This document shows positions 24,501 through 37,056 of a stretch of DNA of 64,000 nucleotides, piece by piece. This stretch comes from Gymnogyps californianus (Eukaryota > Chordata > Aves > Accipitriformes > Cathartidae). Below the pieces are notes generated by a model, which did no database searches, was not told the origin of the DNA, and saw only the letters and a program-made list of their open reading frames with translations. Within the stretch, counting starts at the first letter, position 1. Each line of letters begins with the position of its first letter. The position numbers and the translations under genes are program-made. The DNA lies in contig NC_059479.1 in assembly GCF_018139145.2 (NCBI RefSeq), positions 4,774,001-4,838,000 on the forward strand, read 5' to 3'.

Positions 24501-26174
24501 TTCATGGAGTTAAGTCTTAGACAGACTACACCACAACATACCTGTACTGGGCCATAATAACTGCAGGGGTTTGAACATTCTAAATTAGGTAGTTTAGAAC
24601 ACCAGCAAAATGGCAAAAGATTAATAGTGACAAATAAATATAAACTGGAGAGCATGCTCCATTAACATTTCTTAGTTGTTTGATAGAAATGACCAGGGGC
24701 ACATATTGTAGAATAATAAACCTTTACATCTTTAGGCACCTTTCCTCCTCTTTCCTATTTAGCACCAATTGACTTATCCTCTTGGTACATAAAAAGACTA
24801 TTGTTCGTAGAACAAAAAACCTGCTTGCATATTTTATGCTGCTGTTTTTTTTTTAAAAAGGGAGAGTCTCATCTCAAATCAATCATAAATCAACCCATGA
24901 AGTGCAAAAAATATTTCCTTTTCTTTCATTTCTGACTTCAGTGATACGAAGTTTAAAGGCTAGGGCTATTTTGGTGAAGTTAGGATGAAAGTTATCCTAA
25001 TCTTCTTTAAAGCACAAAAGAAATGAAGTTGCTACCAGTTTTTGAGTCGTATACGGATATTTATTTGATTCACACATCTTAGGTAGTCTTTCCTTGTGAT
25101 GGATGGATTCAAGCTCTAAACTTTCTATTATTCTGAGATGGCCCTTGGTGTTGTGCTCCACTTACAGCATCTATTACCAGAACATGCCTTAAACAGAATA
25201 CATCCGTCAAGAAAAAAGTGACAGATCTACACCAAAGGATGCCCAGGTTGAGCGTACAAGAGAGCCATCAGTATTCTAACAATATTTGGTAGGTTCCTTG
25301 AAATACTTCTCCCTTCTTAAATATCTGTTTTTCATAAAACAGGCCAACTTTGTATTTTAAAAGGTATTCGTACATTGCTTTGTAACTATGTGTCTTCAGA
25401 TCTTACAATTATCTACAAGTGGCAGTTAATTTATATGATAACTGTACAGATATTCTAATTTTCTAACCCTTTCTTACAATGCAGCAACAAGACAGCAATA
25501 CAGAGACTAAGGACTATGGACTAAGTTTTCTGTTGTACCTTTGCCAATTGTGGTCTGCAAAGACATTGACTGGTGAAGTATTTACCTCCTCAGTTAATCC
25601 TGTTTCTGTTGGGAAGTTGTGTAGGAGTTGCATGATCTGGCAGTTATATAATCTGGCAGCTACATTTACAAGTAAAGAAGATGCTAAACCCAGTGCGGAA
25701 TAAGAAAAAGGCTTTCACTACCAAGTATCAAGACCATCAGCACTGATTTAGAGGAGGAATCAGCGGTGGTTTGAAAGCCCCAAAGTAAATCAACAGAACA
25801 CTCAAAAGTAAGCTATCCCTAATGGTTTCTTTTATTTCACAATGAGTCACCTGCTTCTCTCTGTTTCTGATCATTTTGATTTCTTGCTTATTTTTATACC
25901 TGTAACAACATTCTTCATTTTGCTTCTATTTTTGTCTGTCAAATGTCAAACCCCAAATTAATGTCTTTCTTTAGTCATCTCCATCGCAGAAGCTCACCTC
26001 CTAGATATGCAGCAGAGGAGGGGAAACAACATATTGCGTGACAACCTGGCATCTAGCATTGCTCTCTTCAAAAGAAGCTTTTCAAGCCTGCTGTCTTTCC
26101 AGGTGACTGCTCAAACAAGATATAAAAATGCATAGTGCAGTATTACATGAATATTAAAGGGACATAACCTTTAC
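21535..26174. other. long AT-rich intron, nothing recognised
   Basis: It contains a few homopolymer runs (T-run near 23220-23245 and 23350-23361) but no recognised repeat, RNA gene or convincing exon on either strand. Confidence 0.5.
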
Positions 26175-26344
26175 CTGGCTAATACCATTATTTATTAAAC
26201 TGGTGACTTTGGCAGACAAATTGATGTCAGGGTTCACGGATTGCTCAGACCGATTTGAATGATCCGATTTGATAACAGAATCAAATGAGGCTCCAGTTGC
26301 GCTGAGAAAATTAATATCCAAGCATTCAGATGCACTGTTTGTGC
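26175..26344 (-). CDS. coding exon, Ser/Asn-rich, unidentified gene
   Basis: A strong acceptor 'cttcgttatgttctcccag' and CAG|GTAAAG donor bound 170 bp. Entry is phase 1 and exit phase 0, with 56 open codons. The peptide reads TNSASECLDINFLSATGASF, then DSVIKSDHSNRSEQSVNPDI and NLSAKVTSLINNGISQ, with two N-glycosylation-type sites (NRS, NLS). The frame continues directly into the exon at 21390-21534. Confidence 0.65.
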
Positions 26345-28848
26345 CTGGGAGAACATAACGAAGAACTTTAGGTAAGGCTTATCAACACGGTAGCTCCCAA
26401 GAGCATTCTTGCTTTGTCTACATAAGTAATCTTCACAGACAGAGGAAATGGGATACATTAGACAAGCCAGAAAAAGAGCCAGTAATTGGGATTTTGGTTA
26501 AGATCTCACTCTACCACAGGAACGCATGTGAAAGTCTACGCTATACCTAAGCAAGAAGGAAAAACAAGTTTCTGGCTTTTCAGATCACAGTCCTCAAAGT
26601 TACAGTCAAGTCTTTCCCATGTTTTTGCCCATCTGTCTAATCGGCTATAAGCCTAGATAGCATTGGAATGGAGTCAGTGTCATTATCCCCTTGCTGTAAT
26701 TGGCATGGCAGGATGGAGCAGCATGTACAGCCCTCTCCTGGTGTGAGAGAAAGAGTGAAGAGAAACCAAAGCAAGTGAGCCAGATGTCACAGAGACCCTA
26801 AGAAGTGTGCTGGGATGCAGAGGATGAGTGAACAAGCTGTCTGCTTTTACTACAGAGAAGCTCTGTTTCTTCCCATCCTCCATTTTCTTTGTTTTTACCA
26901 ATGCATATGACTTTGTTGTTGTTTGTTTTGTACCTCTGACCAAAGGTGCTGTATTTCAGTAACTATGAGTATGAAACATTCCACTTTTGATGAGCCTTCC
27001 CCTTTTCATGGGCTAGACATTGATGTTACCAGGAGACTGTGAGGGAACGAGATTGTTTAAATGGCAATATAGGAGCATGAAAGAAAGAAAAGGACTTAAT
27101 AAAAAATGAATGACCATTCTATTTTGACAGTTTCTTAATCTCTTTGGAAAACTTTCTGTGGTTTATCTCTCTCTCTAAGAAGGCCAGATCCCACTACAGC
27201 TGTGACTGGAAACTATTCATACTTGGCCTTTAGACCAAAGAAACTGGTCAGGAAGCAAGAAGGAGGAGATTAATTTAATTTTGTGGTATGTGGTACAATA
27301 TGACCCTGATCTACACTAGAACTTTTAAGGTTGAATGCCCATAGTTGAATCAAACCATTTATGTGGATAAATCTCGGGGCTGCAGTATGCCTTTGTCTGT
27401 AACAACCTTCTAGGTCAATCCAGAACTCTATCAGACCTACTGTGCCTGTTTTTACCCGCCTCTTGCTCCTTGATGCTGACTATGCATTTCAGATTATGTC
27501 TGGCAGCCTAGCCAGCACTGAGAGGTAAAACGCCACTACAGCAGGACTGAACTGACTGTAAAAAACCCAACAAAAAGTCAAACAAAACAAAACCAGAAAT
27601 TGTACTGTAACTTCTTTGCTAGTTTTATATGAAACAGTGCTTTTGGTTTCATCCTTTTTCAGATGTCGGTTCTAGTGTGTAACATCCAGAGTTTGTTTCA
27701 GACCTCGGCAGAAGTGTAACATCCATAAGCATTTAAATAATTCCAGAGTCCTCAGTTCGGAATGTACAGTGTTACCACACGTGTTTCTCCAGAATCAAAG
27801 GTGAAAGAGAATTAAATAGGATCCAGATGGAGTGGACTTTAGCTAAAGAGGAAAAGTCAGAAGCTTCACCATATGATAGACCTAGAGGCAACTCCAAAGC
27901 TGCCAGGAGCTGCCTTTGGAGTCTGCCAAGGAGACAGATGCTCATGCCAACAGTGCATAGATTGGCATCATTTATATCACATCAGGCCCTCATGCTGTCA
28001 CGATGCCACAGCGCAAAGTACTTTAAGTCAGACAGCTAATATTTAGAAAAGAGCAATCACACTGCATATATTTAGACCATATATCCAGTAACAGTTTTCA
28101 TATTATATTTACCCTTTTGGATCTTGACTTTTAAGACATGAAAGCATGTCTTATCTTACTGTATTCATTTAACTCTTAATGAAAACTTCACAAGCGCATT
28201 GAAGCATAAAGATAAACCAAATCTTTAATTTTTATACCAATGCAAAACCTTGCCATCAGTAGTGATCAAATACTTGATATTAATGTGGAAATTAGATCTT
28301 CCACTTACAAAGGAATTCCCCACAAGATCCAGGGAATGGTTTGGGTTTTATTTCCTCCTTATTTTCACTTTAAAAAACCTGAATATAAAGTGCAAAGCTG
28401 CAAAGATATAAACACACAACACATATCTAAAAACTGTTTTTCTTTTAGTGGATTCACACATTGTTCCTAACTTTATGCTCTATCACTTGGAACATTTTTC
28501 TGTCTGAAAATAAATTATGCTCTGTATGGAGCAACAAGCCTAACCTTAGGCATCTAGCAGCATAGAACTGTACAGATGTATTACAGCAAATATCCATATT
28601 ACATGCTGTGTCATGGCATTTGAACAAGTGCAAACTCTTGCATGCAATTTTGGACACAAACTGGTTCAAACATGCCTTGTTTAGAGATCACTGTGCTGAG
28701 ACTTCAGGTTTGATTGCACCGTCTGTTAAAAGCACACAGTTTCACGGAGTTCTCTGAATATACCTAATAATCATCTAAATCCAACATTAGTAAAAAAGTT
28801 CTGAAAAAAGTAGGGTGCAAATGGATAGAAAGCACTGTCTTGACTCAC

Positions 28849-28978
28849 AGTAAATCAGTGACATCAGAAAAGAGCACTGCTGCTCTGAAATACATCCATA
28901 GCAGGAAGGATTAACTTTGTTCTCTACGGAGATCCCACCATAAAGTGTGTTAAAATCTACCTCTCCCTGATTGAGAGC
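28849..28978 (-). CDS. coding exon with a cysteine cluster, unidentified gene
   Basis: The acceptor 'ttgtcaatgtttattcag' and a consensus GTGAGT donor bound 130 bp. Entry is phase 0 and exit phase 1. The 43 codons read ALNQGEVDFNTLYGGISVEN then KVNPSCYGCISEQQCSFLMS and LIY. Three cysteines in ten residues (CYGCxxxxxC), with another cysteine restored at the splice junction, suggest a disulphide-rich extracellular patch or a metal site. Phase fits on both sides. Confidence 0.62.
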
Positions 28979-29289
28979 CTGAATAAACATTGACAATTAT
29001 TTAACAGCTGTTTAGACAGCATGTTTACATATCCTGGGGACTGTGCGATCCAAATATTGTGATTTCATTAAGGAGCTTTGCCCTAAAGAAGCTGAGGGAT
29101 TGAGACTTCTGAGAACCCTAGAGCAACATGGTAATTTTCCTACTGCACTACCTGGGCTTCACAAGGGGTTGATCTGGAAGCAACCTTGCAGACGGTTTAC
29201 TACTACAGAAGTCCTCAGCAGCATGGTAAAACAGTATGGTCCTGGGAAAAAAAAAACAAACAAAATGCATCACCACTCTGTCAGACACT

Positions 29290-29294
<5 letters not shown>

Positions 29295-29338
<44 letters not shown>

Positions 29339-29339
29339 C
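29295..29339. repeat. (AAC)15 perfect microsatellite
   Basis: Fifteen uninterrupted AAC units. In the sense of the minus-strand gene it is (GTT)15, in the intron between the exons at 29615 and 28978. A perfect tract of this length is likely to vary between individuals. Poly-valine and poly-asparagine frames across it are artefacts. Confidence 0.97.
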
Positions 29340-29614
29340 GTTTCGGTTATTTGAGGGCTTTCTGATGCATTTCCTTGGCTTTCTATTCCTAACCAGCAAA
29401 CACTCATTAAAAATCCTACATTCTCTGTGCATCAGAAAAATAAGCATCTTCATACCAATGTGTTCTTGCTGAATGCCAGTATCCCCCTCACATGCCACAG
29501 ACTAGTACAGGCTTGCATCAGCTACTATGTTCTCCATCTCTGCCAAAAGAAATAACTGAATCTAACCTGCTAGCTTCCTAAAAAGCTATAGCTAAGCATC
29601 TCCATCCCACTTAC

Positions 29615-29672
29615 TTCATGGCCAAACATACTGCTCTCAAATCCCTGTACACTCTTGAGAGTCTTTTGATAC
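29615..29672 (-). CDS. small coding exon, unidentified gene
   Basis: The donor is consensus (GAA|GTAAGTGGG). The acceptor 'gcatattttgaaag' is moderate. The 58-bp frame enters in phase 2 and exits in phase 0, reading YQKTLKSVQGFESSMFGHE, and runs into the exon at 28849-28978 as FGHEALNQGE. Entry phase fits the 30741-30789 exon. Confidence 0.5.
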
Positions 29673-30740
29673 CTTTCAAAATATGCATTTCATTTGTGTA
29701 GGCATATCAGCAAAAACTCTTACGGTAAACTGTGACTAGAGAGCTGCATGATTGTGGCAGCTGGAGCCCAGATAAGACCTTTGCTGGATTTATTGACATT
29801 TGGAAGAGGCAAAGGAGTAGTTTCAAGAACTAGTTTCAAGAACTGATGAGCTCAGATTATCTTGAGTAAGGTACGTTTGGGATGAATATTTCTGGGATGA
29901 ATAGCTTTCCTTGTCTGCAAACTCAAATCACACTTAGGACCCAATATACTGCTCACTTTATGTTAAAATATATATTGACCCAGTCTAAGCAGCCAGATTT
30001 TTTTCCCACAAGATATTCTTTATAACATGTGTGCCATTCTGAATACAAAAAAATATTTAAACCAAATATATCTTTTGCAAACACTGTAAAGGTAAAAAAT
30101 CTGCTTTTAAATGATAAATAGAGTATTTACTTAACAGATATTTGAAAATAATGCAACATTATATTTGCTTAATCCAATCAATTTACATTCAGTTCCTTTA
30201 ATGTGGCAGAAGTTACAAATGAGTGGATTTAATCTCTTCAGAGTTCAAATTTTCATTCTTTACTAATAGTACAGTCCTTAAAAAACACCTTATTATTTCC
30301 AGTACTAAATATGAAAGTAATAGTTCTCTTTGCTAAAATTAACATCTGTTTTCTTCAGAAAAGCAAACTAAAAAGCTTATTTGTGTTTCAGGAATTATGT
30401 CTTTCTGCTATCAATCACATCAGTCAAAGGAGATGTTTGGCTGTTGTTTCATGGAAAGCATCTTTCTTATGTCTCACATTTAACTCTGTGAATTACACAG
30501 CATTTAAAAAGTGCAAGTAATACCAAAAAAAGTACCCAAACCCATGAAAAGCAGAAAGGATGCTATACACAGAAGAATACATATGGCATGGAAAAAATCA
30601 CAGTGTCATGGAAAAAAAAAAAGATATCAAAAAGTCAATTCAGGTACTTCTGTTTCTTTTCTCTGATTGCAAGGCCAAGAAGACAGTAAATAGAACTGAT
30701 TTAAATATCAAACAAAAGAATATTTTTCATTCCATCTTAC

Positions 30741-30789
30741 ATCAATTTACCCGTGGAACTAATTGCCATATGAACCTGTGTAAGACCAG
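30741..30789 (-). CDS. small coding exon, unidentified gene
   Basis: The acceptor 'catttacttttttctag' is excellent and the donor GAT|GTAAGA good. Only one frame is open: entry phase 1, exit phase 2, peptide GLTQVHMAISSTGKL. The join to the exon before restores a threonine and to the one after a methionine. Confidence 0.5.
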
Positions 30790-31339
30790 CTAGAAAAAAG
30801 TAAATGTGTATTCAAAGTGGGTAGAAAACAATCATAATGGAATGAATTACAAATGTGTATATTAATATAAATTCCTGCTGAAAGATGTAAGCCATCCATT
30901 CACTGACTACAAAAGATTGCTGTAAGTGCTATTTTCATGCTATACAGTATATTTATTCTGAAACACATAGTACTGGCCACTGCCAGACAAAGCACTGAAA
31001 TAGATGCACTGCTAGGAGACAATTAAGGTAACTCAGACTAATGGGGGTGGGGGCAGAAGGAGAGACACTGAAAGCCACAACAGCCTTGTTTTTCAGCCAC
31101 TATGGAAACTCACAAGTTATTTTCCTTTGGTCAATAAGTGAAACACAGTCTTTTCAGTCTTAAAAAATAACATTTCAGTCTGATATATTTTTGACAGTTA
31201 CAATCAAAAAAGGGAGTTTAAGAGAGGGGTTTTTCCAGTTTCATTAACCAACCCTCTATCAGATCAGATCAGACTACTTACTCCAAAGTCAGCAGTTCAT
31301 ACACAAAACTTTCCCTTTGCAATAGCGACCATGTACATT

Positions 31340-31930
31340 GCTGGTGGCAAAAACCCATCTTCTGTGCTGGGACATAGCCCCTCCTCTACTAGGGTACCTC
31401 CCAGTCAGCAACACAGAAGGACCCTGGGCAAGGCTGGCTTGAATCCCCAAACAGGGACCTCCTTGCCCTTATGCTTGTCTGTCTGAGCAGGTAGTGAGCA
31501 CTCTGGGGAAACACACCCTTTTGGAGAGTTCTTCCTTAATTAACGCCCACAGATAAGCCCCTGAAGTCACTAAAAATCCAAGAGCCGAACAAGTCCCAGC
31601 AACTGAATTCAATTAAATATATAACCATTCCTATCTTCCTTCCACTTCCCGTTATCACACAGATAAACAAAAGGACAGGATTACTGAGTCAGAGAAAAGG
31701 TTCACTGAGCTCATTCTCCTTTCTCCATAAACAGCCACAACGGAATGTCTTGTGATGAGTGTAAGGCCAGGCCAAGCATACACAGTCCTTTCCCTTCATG
31801 GACTCTCAGCCTCCAACCATTTTCTGCTCAGCAACCTGCTCGGCTCCACATAATCTCTTAATAACCCTCTCAGGACCTCCTTGGCATGAACTTGTCTGGT
31901 CTCTTCGGAGCCACTACGAACATAGCCAGA
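31340..31930. other. less AT-rich block in an intron, possible old repeat
   Basis: This stretch is richer in G+C than its surroundings and is built of short direct phrases such as 'aggacctccttggcatgaac' and 'agggacctccttgccctta'. It may be a diverged LTR or other repeat, in either orientation, but I found no clear TG...CA ends, TATA box or target duplication. Confidence 0.25.
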
Positions 31931-32018
31931 AAACAGAAATGATAGTTTTTGTAGCTTCTGAGATTACATGGATATAAAGCATTTAAGTACGACTAAATCA
32001 TTACTGAAATCTACTCAC

Positions 32019-32198
32019 TACATAAGTGACCAGAGTTAATAACATAGTTCCTACTGATTGGATAAGTGCTAAGTCCGATGCTACATTTATTCACATACTC
32101 ATTACTCTTTGCATTGAACCTAAATAACTGTGTCCTCATGTAGACCAAGAGTCTTCTATTCTGGTATGTATAAATCAGAATAACCAGATTTCCCAGAT
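32019..32198 (-). CDS. large coding exon, unidentified gene
   Basis: The block ends at GTA|GTGAGT and is open for 59 codons from acceptor 'gcaaaaaagcag' (entry phase 1, exit phase 1). A second, better acceptor 'gatttatacataccag' would start it at 32160 in phase 0. The peptide reads LGNLVILIYTYQNRRLLVYM, RTQLFRFNAKSNEYVNKCSI and GLSTYPISRNYVINSGHLC. The alternating hydrophobic pattern suggests beta strands, possibly propeller-like. The phase-1 start is preferred because it fits the upstream exon. Confidence 0.58.
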
Positions 32199-33139
32199 CT
32201 GCTTTTTTGCAATTGCAATGCAGGATCTCTAAATTACGGACAATTTTCTTTAGTCTTAGATTGCTGCTAACCAAGAGGAGGTTTAAACAGTGTAACAGTG
32301 CACATATAATGTAAATGAACAAGTTAACATATTTATAAGACCAAAACCTTTAGAGGAGATAATATTTTAAAATACGTATTTGAGTATAATATTTACTACA
32401 ACAACAAAGAACTTGTAGCCTGCCATTACTGATGTAGAAGATAATTCAAATTGGTGGGTAGTTCTACTGTTTTACTGAGGAAAGTAAAATTCTATATAAG
32501 TAACTATAAAGTTGTAGTTGCCAAACTATTTGTACAACAAGATCATTTTTTAGGAATTCCTAGGAGGTAGAAAAAGAAAGAAACTAAGGCTGTCTAATCA
32601 AAATATGAAACTCCCAGTAGGAGAAGAAAGCTTCAACCTTCCAGATATAAAACATATTACATAGCATTCACACTTGAGCAATTGATAGAATGGTTTAGAT
32701 AGACAGCCATGCAGTCAGCACAATAGACAACCTTGGGGGAAAAAAAGTATATGAAATTTCTATCCTTCTAGGTATTATTCATTTGCTGAAACTGAAGGAG
32801 CAAAGATCCAGAGCTTTAGACCATTAAGACTACAAAGAAAATGCGATCAGCTCATATGCAGAAAATTTAAGTTTAGTCTGTATTTCCTTATGAAACTTCA
32901 AAGGGAAAAACCTCATTTTTTAATAATAGAAAATACCAAGTTATCTTATTTTAATTGAGGTGTTACTGCAGTCAGAAATCGTGACTGATCTTTTCATTTG
33001 AAAAGTACAACATGTTTTTTCAATAGATATTGGCAATTCTTTAGGGCCCAATCCTAAGACAAAAGCTTTTCCGTTGCCTCCATAGGTTTTGTATTAGGCC
33101 TTAGTAAACTGAAATGAAAGAAAATCCCAGAACACTCAC

Positions 33140-33323
33140 GCATGTTGCCATTTATCAAACAGCCAACTAAAACTGCAACAGCATTAAGAGTCACAGGCTT
33201 TCTATCATCTCCAGTGAAATATGGTCCAAGTGGAATGCAGGATCAAATTCAAACACTCACTGTACAACAGAGGAAAGAAATATGCCATAGCACTAGGCAT
33301 ACTATGAGCAACAGGAATATTAA
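33140..33323 (-). CDS. coding exon with an apparent one-base frame slip, unidentified gene
   Basis: From a strong acceptor ('ttttccctgtatgaccatag') the frame reads NIPVAHSMPSAMAYFFPLLY then SECLNLILHST. From about 33225 a different frame becomes coding-like: GPYFTGDDRKPVTLNAVAVL then VGCLINGNM, up to a good donor ATGC|GTGAGT. The two frames join if one A of the pair at 33228-33229 (plus strand) is extra. The whole exon would then enter and leave in phase 1, as its neighbours need. Alternatively only 33261-33323 is an exon, using the internal TACA|GTGAGT donor. The slip may be a real mutation or a sequence error. Confidence 0.45.
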
Positions 33324-36300
33324 CTATGGTCATACAGGGAAAATATGTAGCCCTTATCCTATATAAAACCCTTGAATGAACGAGAATACTTTCTGATGTC
33401 AGATGCTGGCAGCTGTAAGACTGAACTATGATTTTTTTAATCTCAAGATTAGCCAATACCTTTTAAAGAAATTTAGACAAAATTCCCTTTTGCCAAAAAA
33501 AGTTAAATCTCCTTATTCTACTTGTTGGAGATATTCTTCTTCCATGCTGAGTGCACAGATAATTTCCACTTTACTTCTATAGGCTACTTGTCACCCACTT
33601 TTGATGGAAGAAATGTAAGTAATGCAAAAATGTAAGAACATATGCAAACTACAATCAGGTCCCAGTCGAAAAGCCTGAATTCTTGAAGAAAGAAATATGC
33701 AGAGACATGCAAATTTTCTCCATTTGAACAAGAATTTAGGAATTAGGAATGAAGAACACATGCCACTCAGACGGGATTCCTATACTTGCATTAGGAGCTG
33801 CCAGTCACAGGCTTGCTAGTTCAAAAAATCATGCCTGGGCTTCCACCACCGTTCCTCCTGACTGATATCTCTACTTAGCCTAAGGAGCACAAGAACCCTT
33901 TTGCTAAGTATCCAGGGGTCCCTTTACAAAACAACATATGAAAAAAAAGTGCTGTCCTGCACTAATGTTTTTTTCTCCATTAAGGCCATTTTGGTTATGT
34001 AATAACTGTCCTAGACTATTGTCCTGGACTGCTTTGGATTATTGCTATTGCATATTGGAGAGATTAAATCCAGAGAATACGTGGGCATTTGTAGCTGGAT
34101 ATGTATCTTCAGAAAGTGTGATTGGTGTGGAGGGATAGAAATTTCATACAAGTGTTTTCCCCAAGGTTATCTATTCTGCTGGCTGCGTGGCTGTCTCTCT
34201 AAAGCATTCTATCAATGGCTTAAGTGTGAATGCTATGTAATATGTTTTAAATCTGGACGGTTAAAGCTTTTTCTACTGGGACTTTCATATTTTGAGGAGA
34301 CAGCCTGCTACTAGAGTTATTTATTCATCTTTTAACTAAGGTATTCACAATTTAGAAATAATTTAGTCTTCTTGAATATTTATGGAGCTCCAGCTAGTTA
34401 AAACTTTGAAAAGCACCCCATTTCAGCTTTTAATTGGGAATGGTTCCACTGCTCACCTGTATTTGAAACTCATTAGATAAAATATTTCATACAGCACAAA
34501 GACGGAAATTACAAGGGAGATTATTAACATTACAGCCTGCTAACTGGCACATAAAAAGCTATACAAATACCCACATCAGTCAGTCTGTATACAAGTCAAA
34601 GCACTGAAGTTCTACTTACTATTATTAGGAAGTATGTAACAGAATAGTAAATACCTGCCTTAAGACAAAGATTTTCTTTCCTTTTTTTATTCTTTTAAGC
34701 CTTTTAAAATTACATTTACTTAAAAGCATCAGAATATTTGGATTCTCACAACAGCAAAAATCCTATTCATCTAGAATAGTTTAAAAAACTTGACAGAAAC
34801 TTTTAAATAGTTTTGATCTGCTCATATCTTCATTTTTACTCTAATAAAATATTTAACAAAAGAATGTCAATAATTCCACATACTATACACCCTAGAGAAA
34901 ATATTGGAAACAAATATTATTGCGTTTCTGTTGTACAGTATTTGTAAGATTAATTAGGACCAAAATTTAGGTTGAAATCCTACCAGATAGGTTTTTTTTC
35001 TCCCCACATGCTATGATTTCTATATTATGATTAAAGTCTTTTGCCGTTCTTTAAAGCTAAAGTCTGGGAGAAGCTATTCACTAACTCTGAGTTTATGAAT
35101 CCAAAATAATGAAATCATGTCTTTTCTTGTTTTAAAGCCTACTTGATCGCTAAGGATTGAAAAGAAAAATCAGTGGGCCTTTACTATAAGGCTTTCAAAA
35201 GAAGACATAGAAACTGATAGATCAGATGCTTGATAAATGGCAGATTGCCAGAGAGTCATCCATATGGCTCTCCAGATAATGTTTGAATATGATGAAAGTT
35301 TTCTTTGATTGAAAAGCCTACAGTTTCAGACGCTTTCCTCACACCCTGAAACTTGCATTAATAAGACTCAATTCAGAACAAGTTTTCTGTGCAAAACACA
35401 TTCTCATTCGGCCAGAAGATGGTCAATTATTATCATAACATTCATCCGTGCTTTCCAGGCTCTGTCAAGAAATTAGTCTTGCTGTAAGAATCAACTCTCA
35501 CTGGAAAAGCCATAGCATGGAATTAAGAAAGGTTCAACTCTGCCAAAATATGATGGAAATAGGTTCCATCAGATTTAAGCACCAGATCGATAGGAAGGGG
35601 TTTCTGTTTCCTACAGTTTTTTTCAAAATGGGCAAATATTTATTTATTTTAAAAGTCCCTCAAGATTCCTAAATGACTTATCAAATGGATTGTCAGATTT
35701 CGTAAGTGAAAACAGGCATAGTCTGACCCTCCTTCGACACTTTAGTGACACATTAGCACAAAAGAAGCCAGTGGAAGTTGGAAGCACACAGAATCACTGG
35801 CAATCAGGCTATATGCAGGAACTCAGGATGAAAGAAGGAGGATGTCTGATGAAGCTGAGAGGATGTTTGACATTATTGTTTATATTGGTGGTAAGATCAG
35901 ATTTGTTACTGTATATATTTTTTAAGAGATAAGACAAAATGTTCATGCTGTCAACTGCTTAAGTACTTTTTTGTAACACTGGGCATTGCTAAGATTGTTT
36001 TACAGCTGCTTAGGACGGCAAACAGCTGATTTCCTATATCTTAAGAACTCCTAATTTCCCGAATGAACATAATACTTTATCTAGTAGATAATACTTTCAT
36101 GCTTACATTTTTAAACTGAATACACTGTCTTTTACTTCACAGACCTCTATCCAGTGTATATAGATGTCCCAGAAGTAGAAAAAGTAGTAAAGACTAATTG
36201 CATTTCAGGCATTTTATGAGGTTAAAGGGGGAAGAATGCAATGCCCTAATTCAAACAAAGAGTTTAAATGTGATTAAATGGCAAGTTAATGAATGTAGCA

Positions 36301-36879
36301 GAGTTCAGGTTACATATTGACTTATGATTCAGCAATTTTAGAGTTCATGTTTGAAAAATTCAGTCTCTGCTACCTCTAGTTGACTAAGTTCATACTTTTG
36401 CTTTGGTTTATGCTTTAGATTCAGATGAGGTGTATCAAATATGATTCATCTTTTTAAAAAATCCAATCATTTTTGTTAGAAACAAATCCAATTTGTTTAT
36501 TAATCTCTCAAATATGTCAAATGGATTTTTAATTGAGAAGAAATTGCATTTTGCCTTATAGAGTCTTTGTTGATTTCATAAGCTTATCATCAATCCTTTG
36601 GTGATTTCTCACCTGATAAAGAAATAACATATCTAATTAATCATGTTGTGTAATAACAAATCTCCTATTTAGAGGTACAATAATTAGATTGGGAAAATGC
36701 TAGGAAAACAAGAAAATTATTCCCCAAGGTAGAGGGATTGTGGGTTCTACTTGAAAGGAAGATACGCAGTTTGCAAAGTTGATTAATTAGTTTTAAGAGG
36801 ATCTCAAAAAGCTTGGTACTTTGAAGTATGCAATCAGTTTGGAAAAAAAAAATATCTGTGCTACAAAGATACCTCATAC

Positions 36880-36919
36880 CAACTTTCAAAATATTATCTG
36901 TGGCAAAACACAGCATTTG
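36880..36919 (-). CDS. possible small exon, unidentified gene
   Basis: The donor is GTTG|GTATGA. Two acceptors are possible: '...catatagcaaag' (start 36919, phase 0) and 'aggtttttcatatag' (start 36924, phase 1). The frame reads QMLCFATDNILKV and flows into the next exon as KVVNIPVAHS. Its use depends on which donor the 37136 exon takes (37053 or 37057). Confidence 0.3.
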
Positions 36920-37056
36920 CTTTGCTATATGAAAAACCTGTTTTCACTTTTGGAGACACAGTATGATAAATTTTGGCAAGCTGAGTGATTTCCTATCTAT
37001 GATTCATTTGGCAAGGCAGAAATGCTAAATAAGAAGCTTGCCTTGAATTTACATAC

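Noticed and set aside
28309..28367. 59-bp minus-strand block with a consensus GTAAGT donor
   Set aside because: Its entry phase disagrees with the much stronger exon at 28849-28978, which joins directly to 26175-26344.
29148..29498. Minus-strand frame with a poly-valine run, and the plus-strand poly-asparagine frame
   Set aside because: Both are made by reading through the (AAC)15 microsatellite.
29724..29783. 60-bp minus-strand block with good splice sites and an open frame
   Set aside because: Its intron to the 29615-29672 exon would be only 51 bases, too short for vertebrate splicing. The two cannot both be used, and the other fits better.
31282..31340. Minus-strand block with GGA|GTAAGT donor and open frame QCTWSLLQRESFVYELLTL
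   Set aside because: Its exit phase does not fit the 30741-30789 exon, and it would interrupt the good join from 32019. It may still be an alternative exon.
35084..35149. Minus-strand block after an excellent acceptor, frame DQVGFKTRKDMISLFWIHKL
   Set aside because: Its donor is weak (GTGAAT), and it competes with the 36880-36919 candidate. It is kept only as an alternative in the findings.
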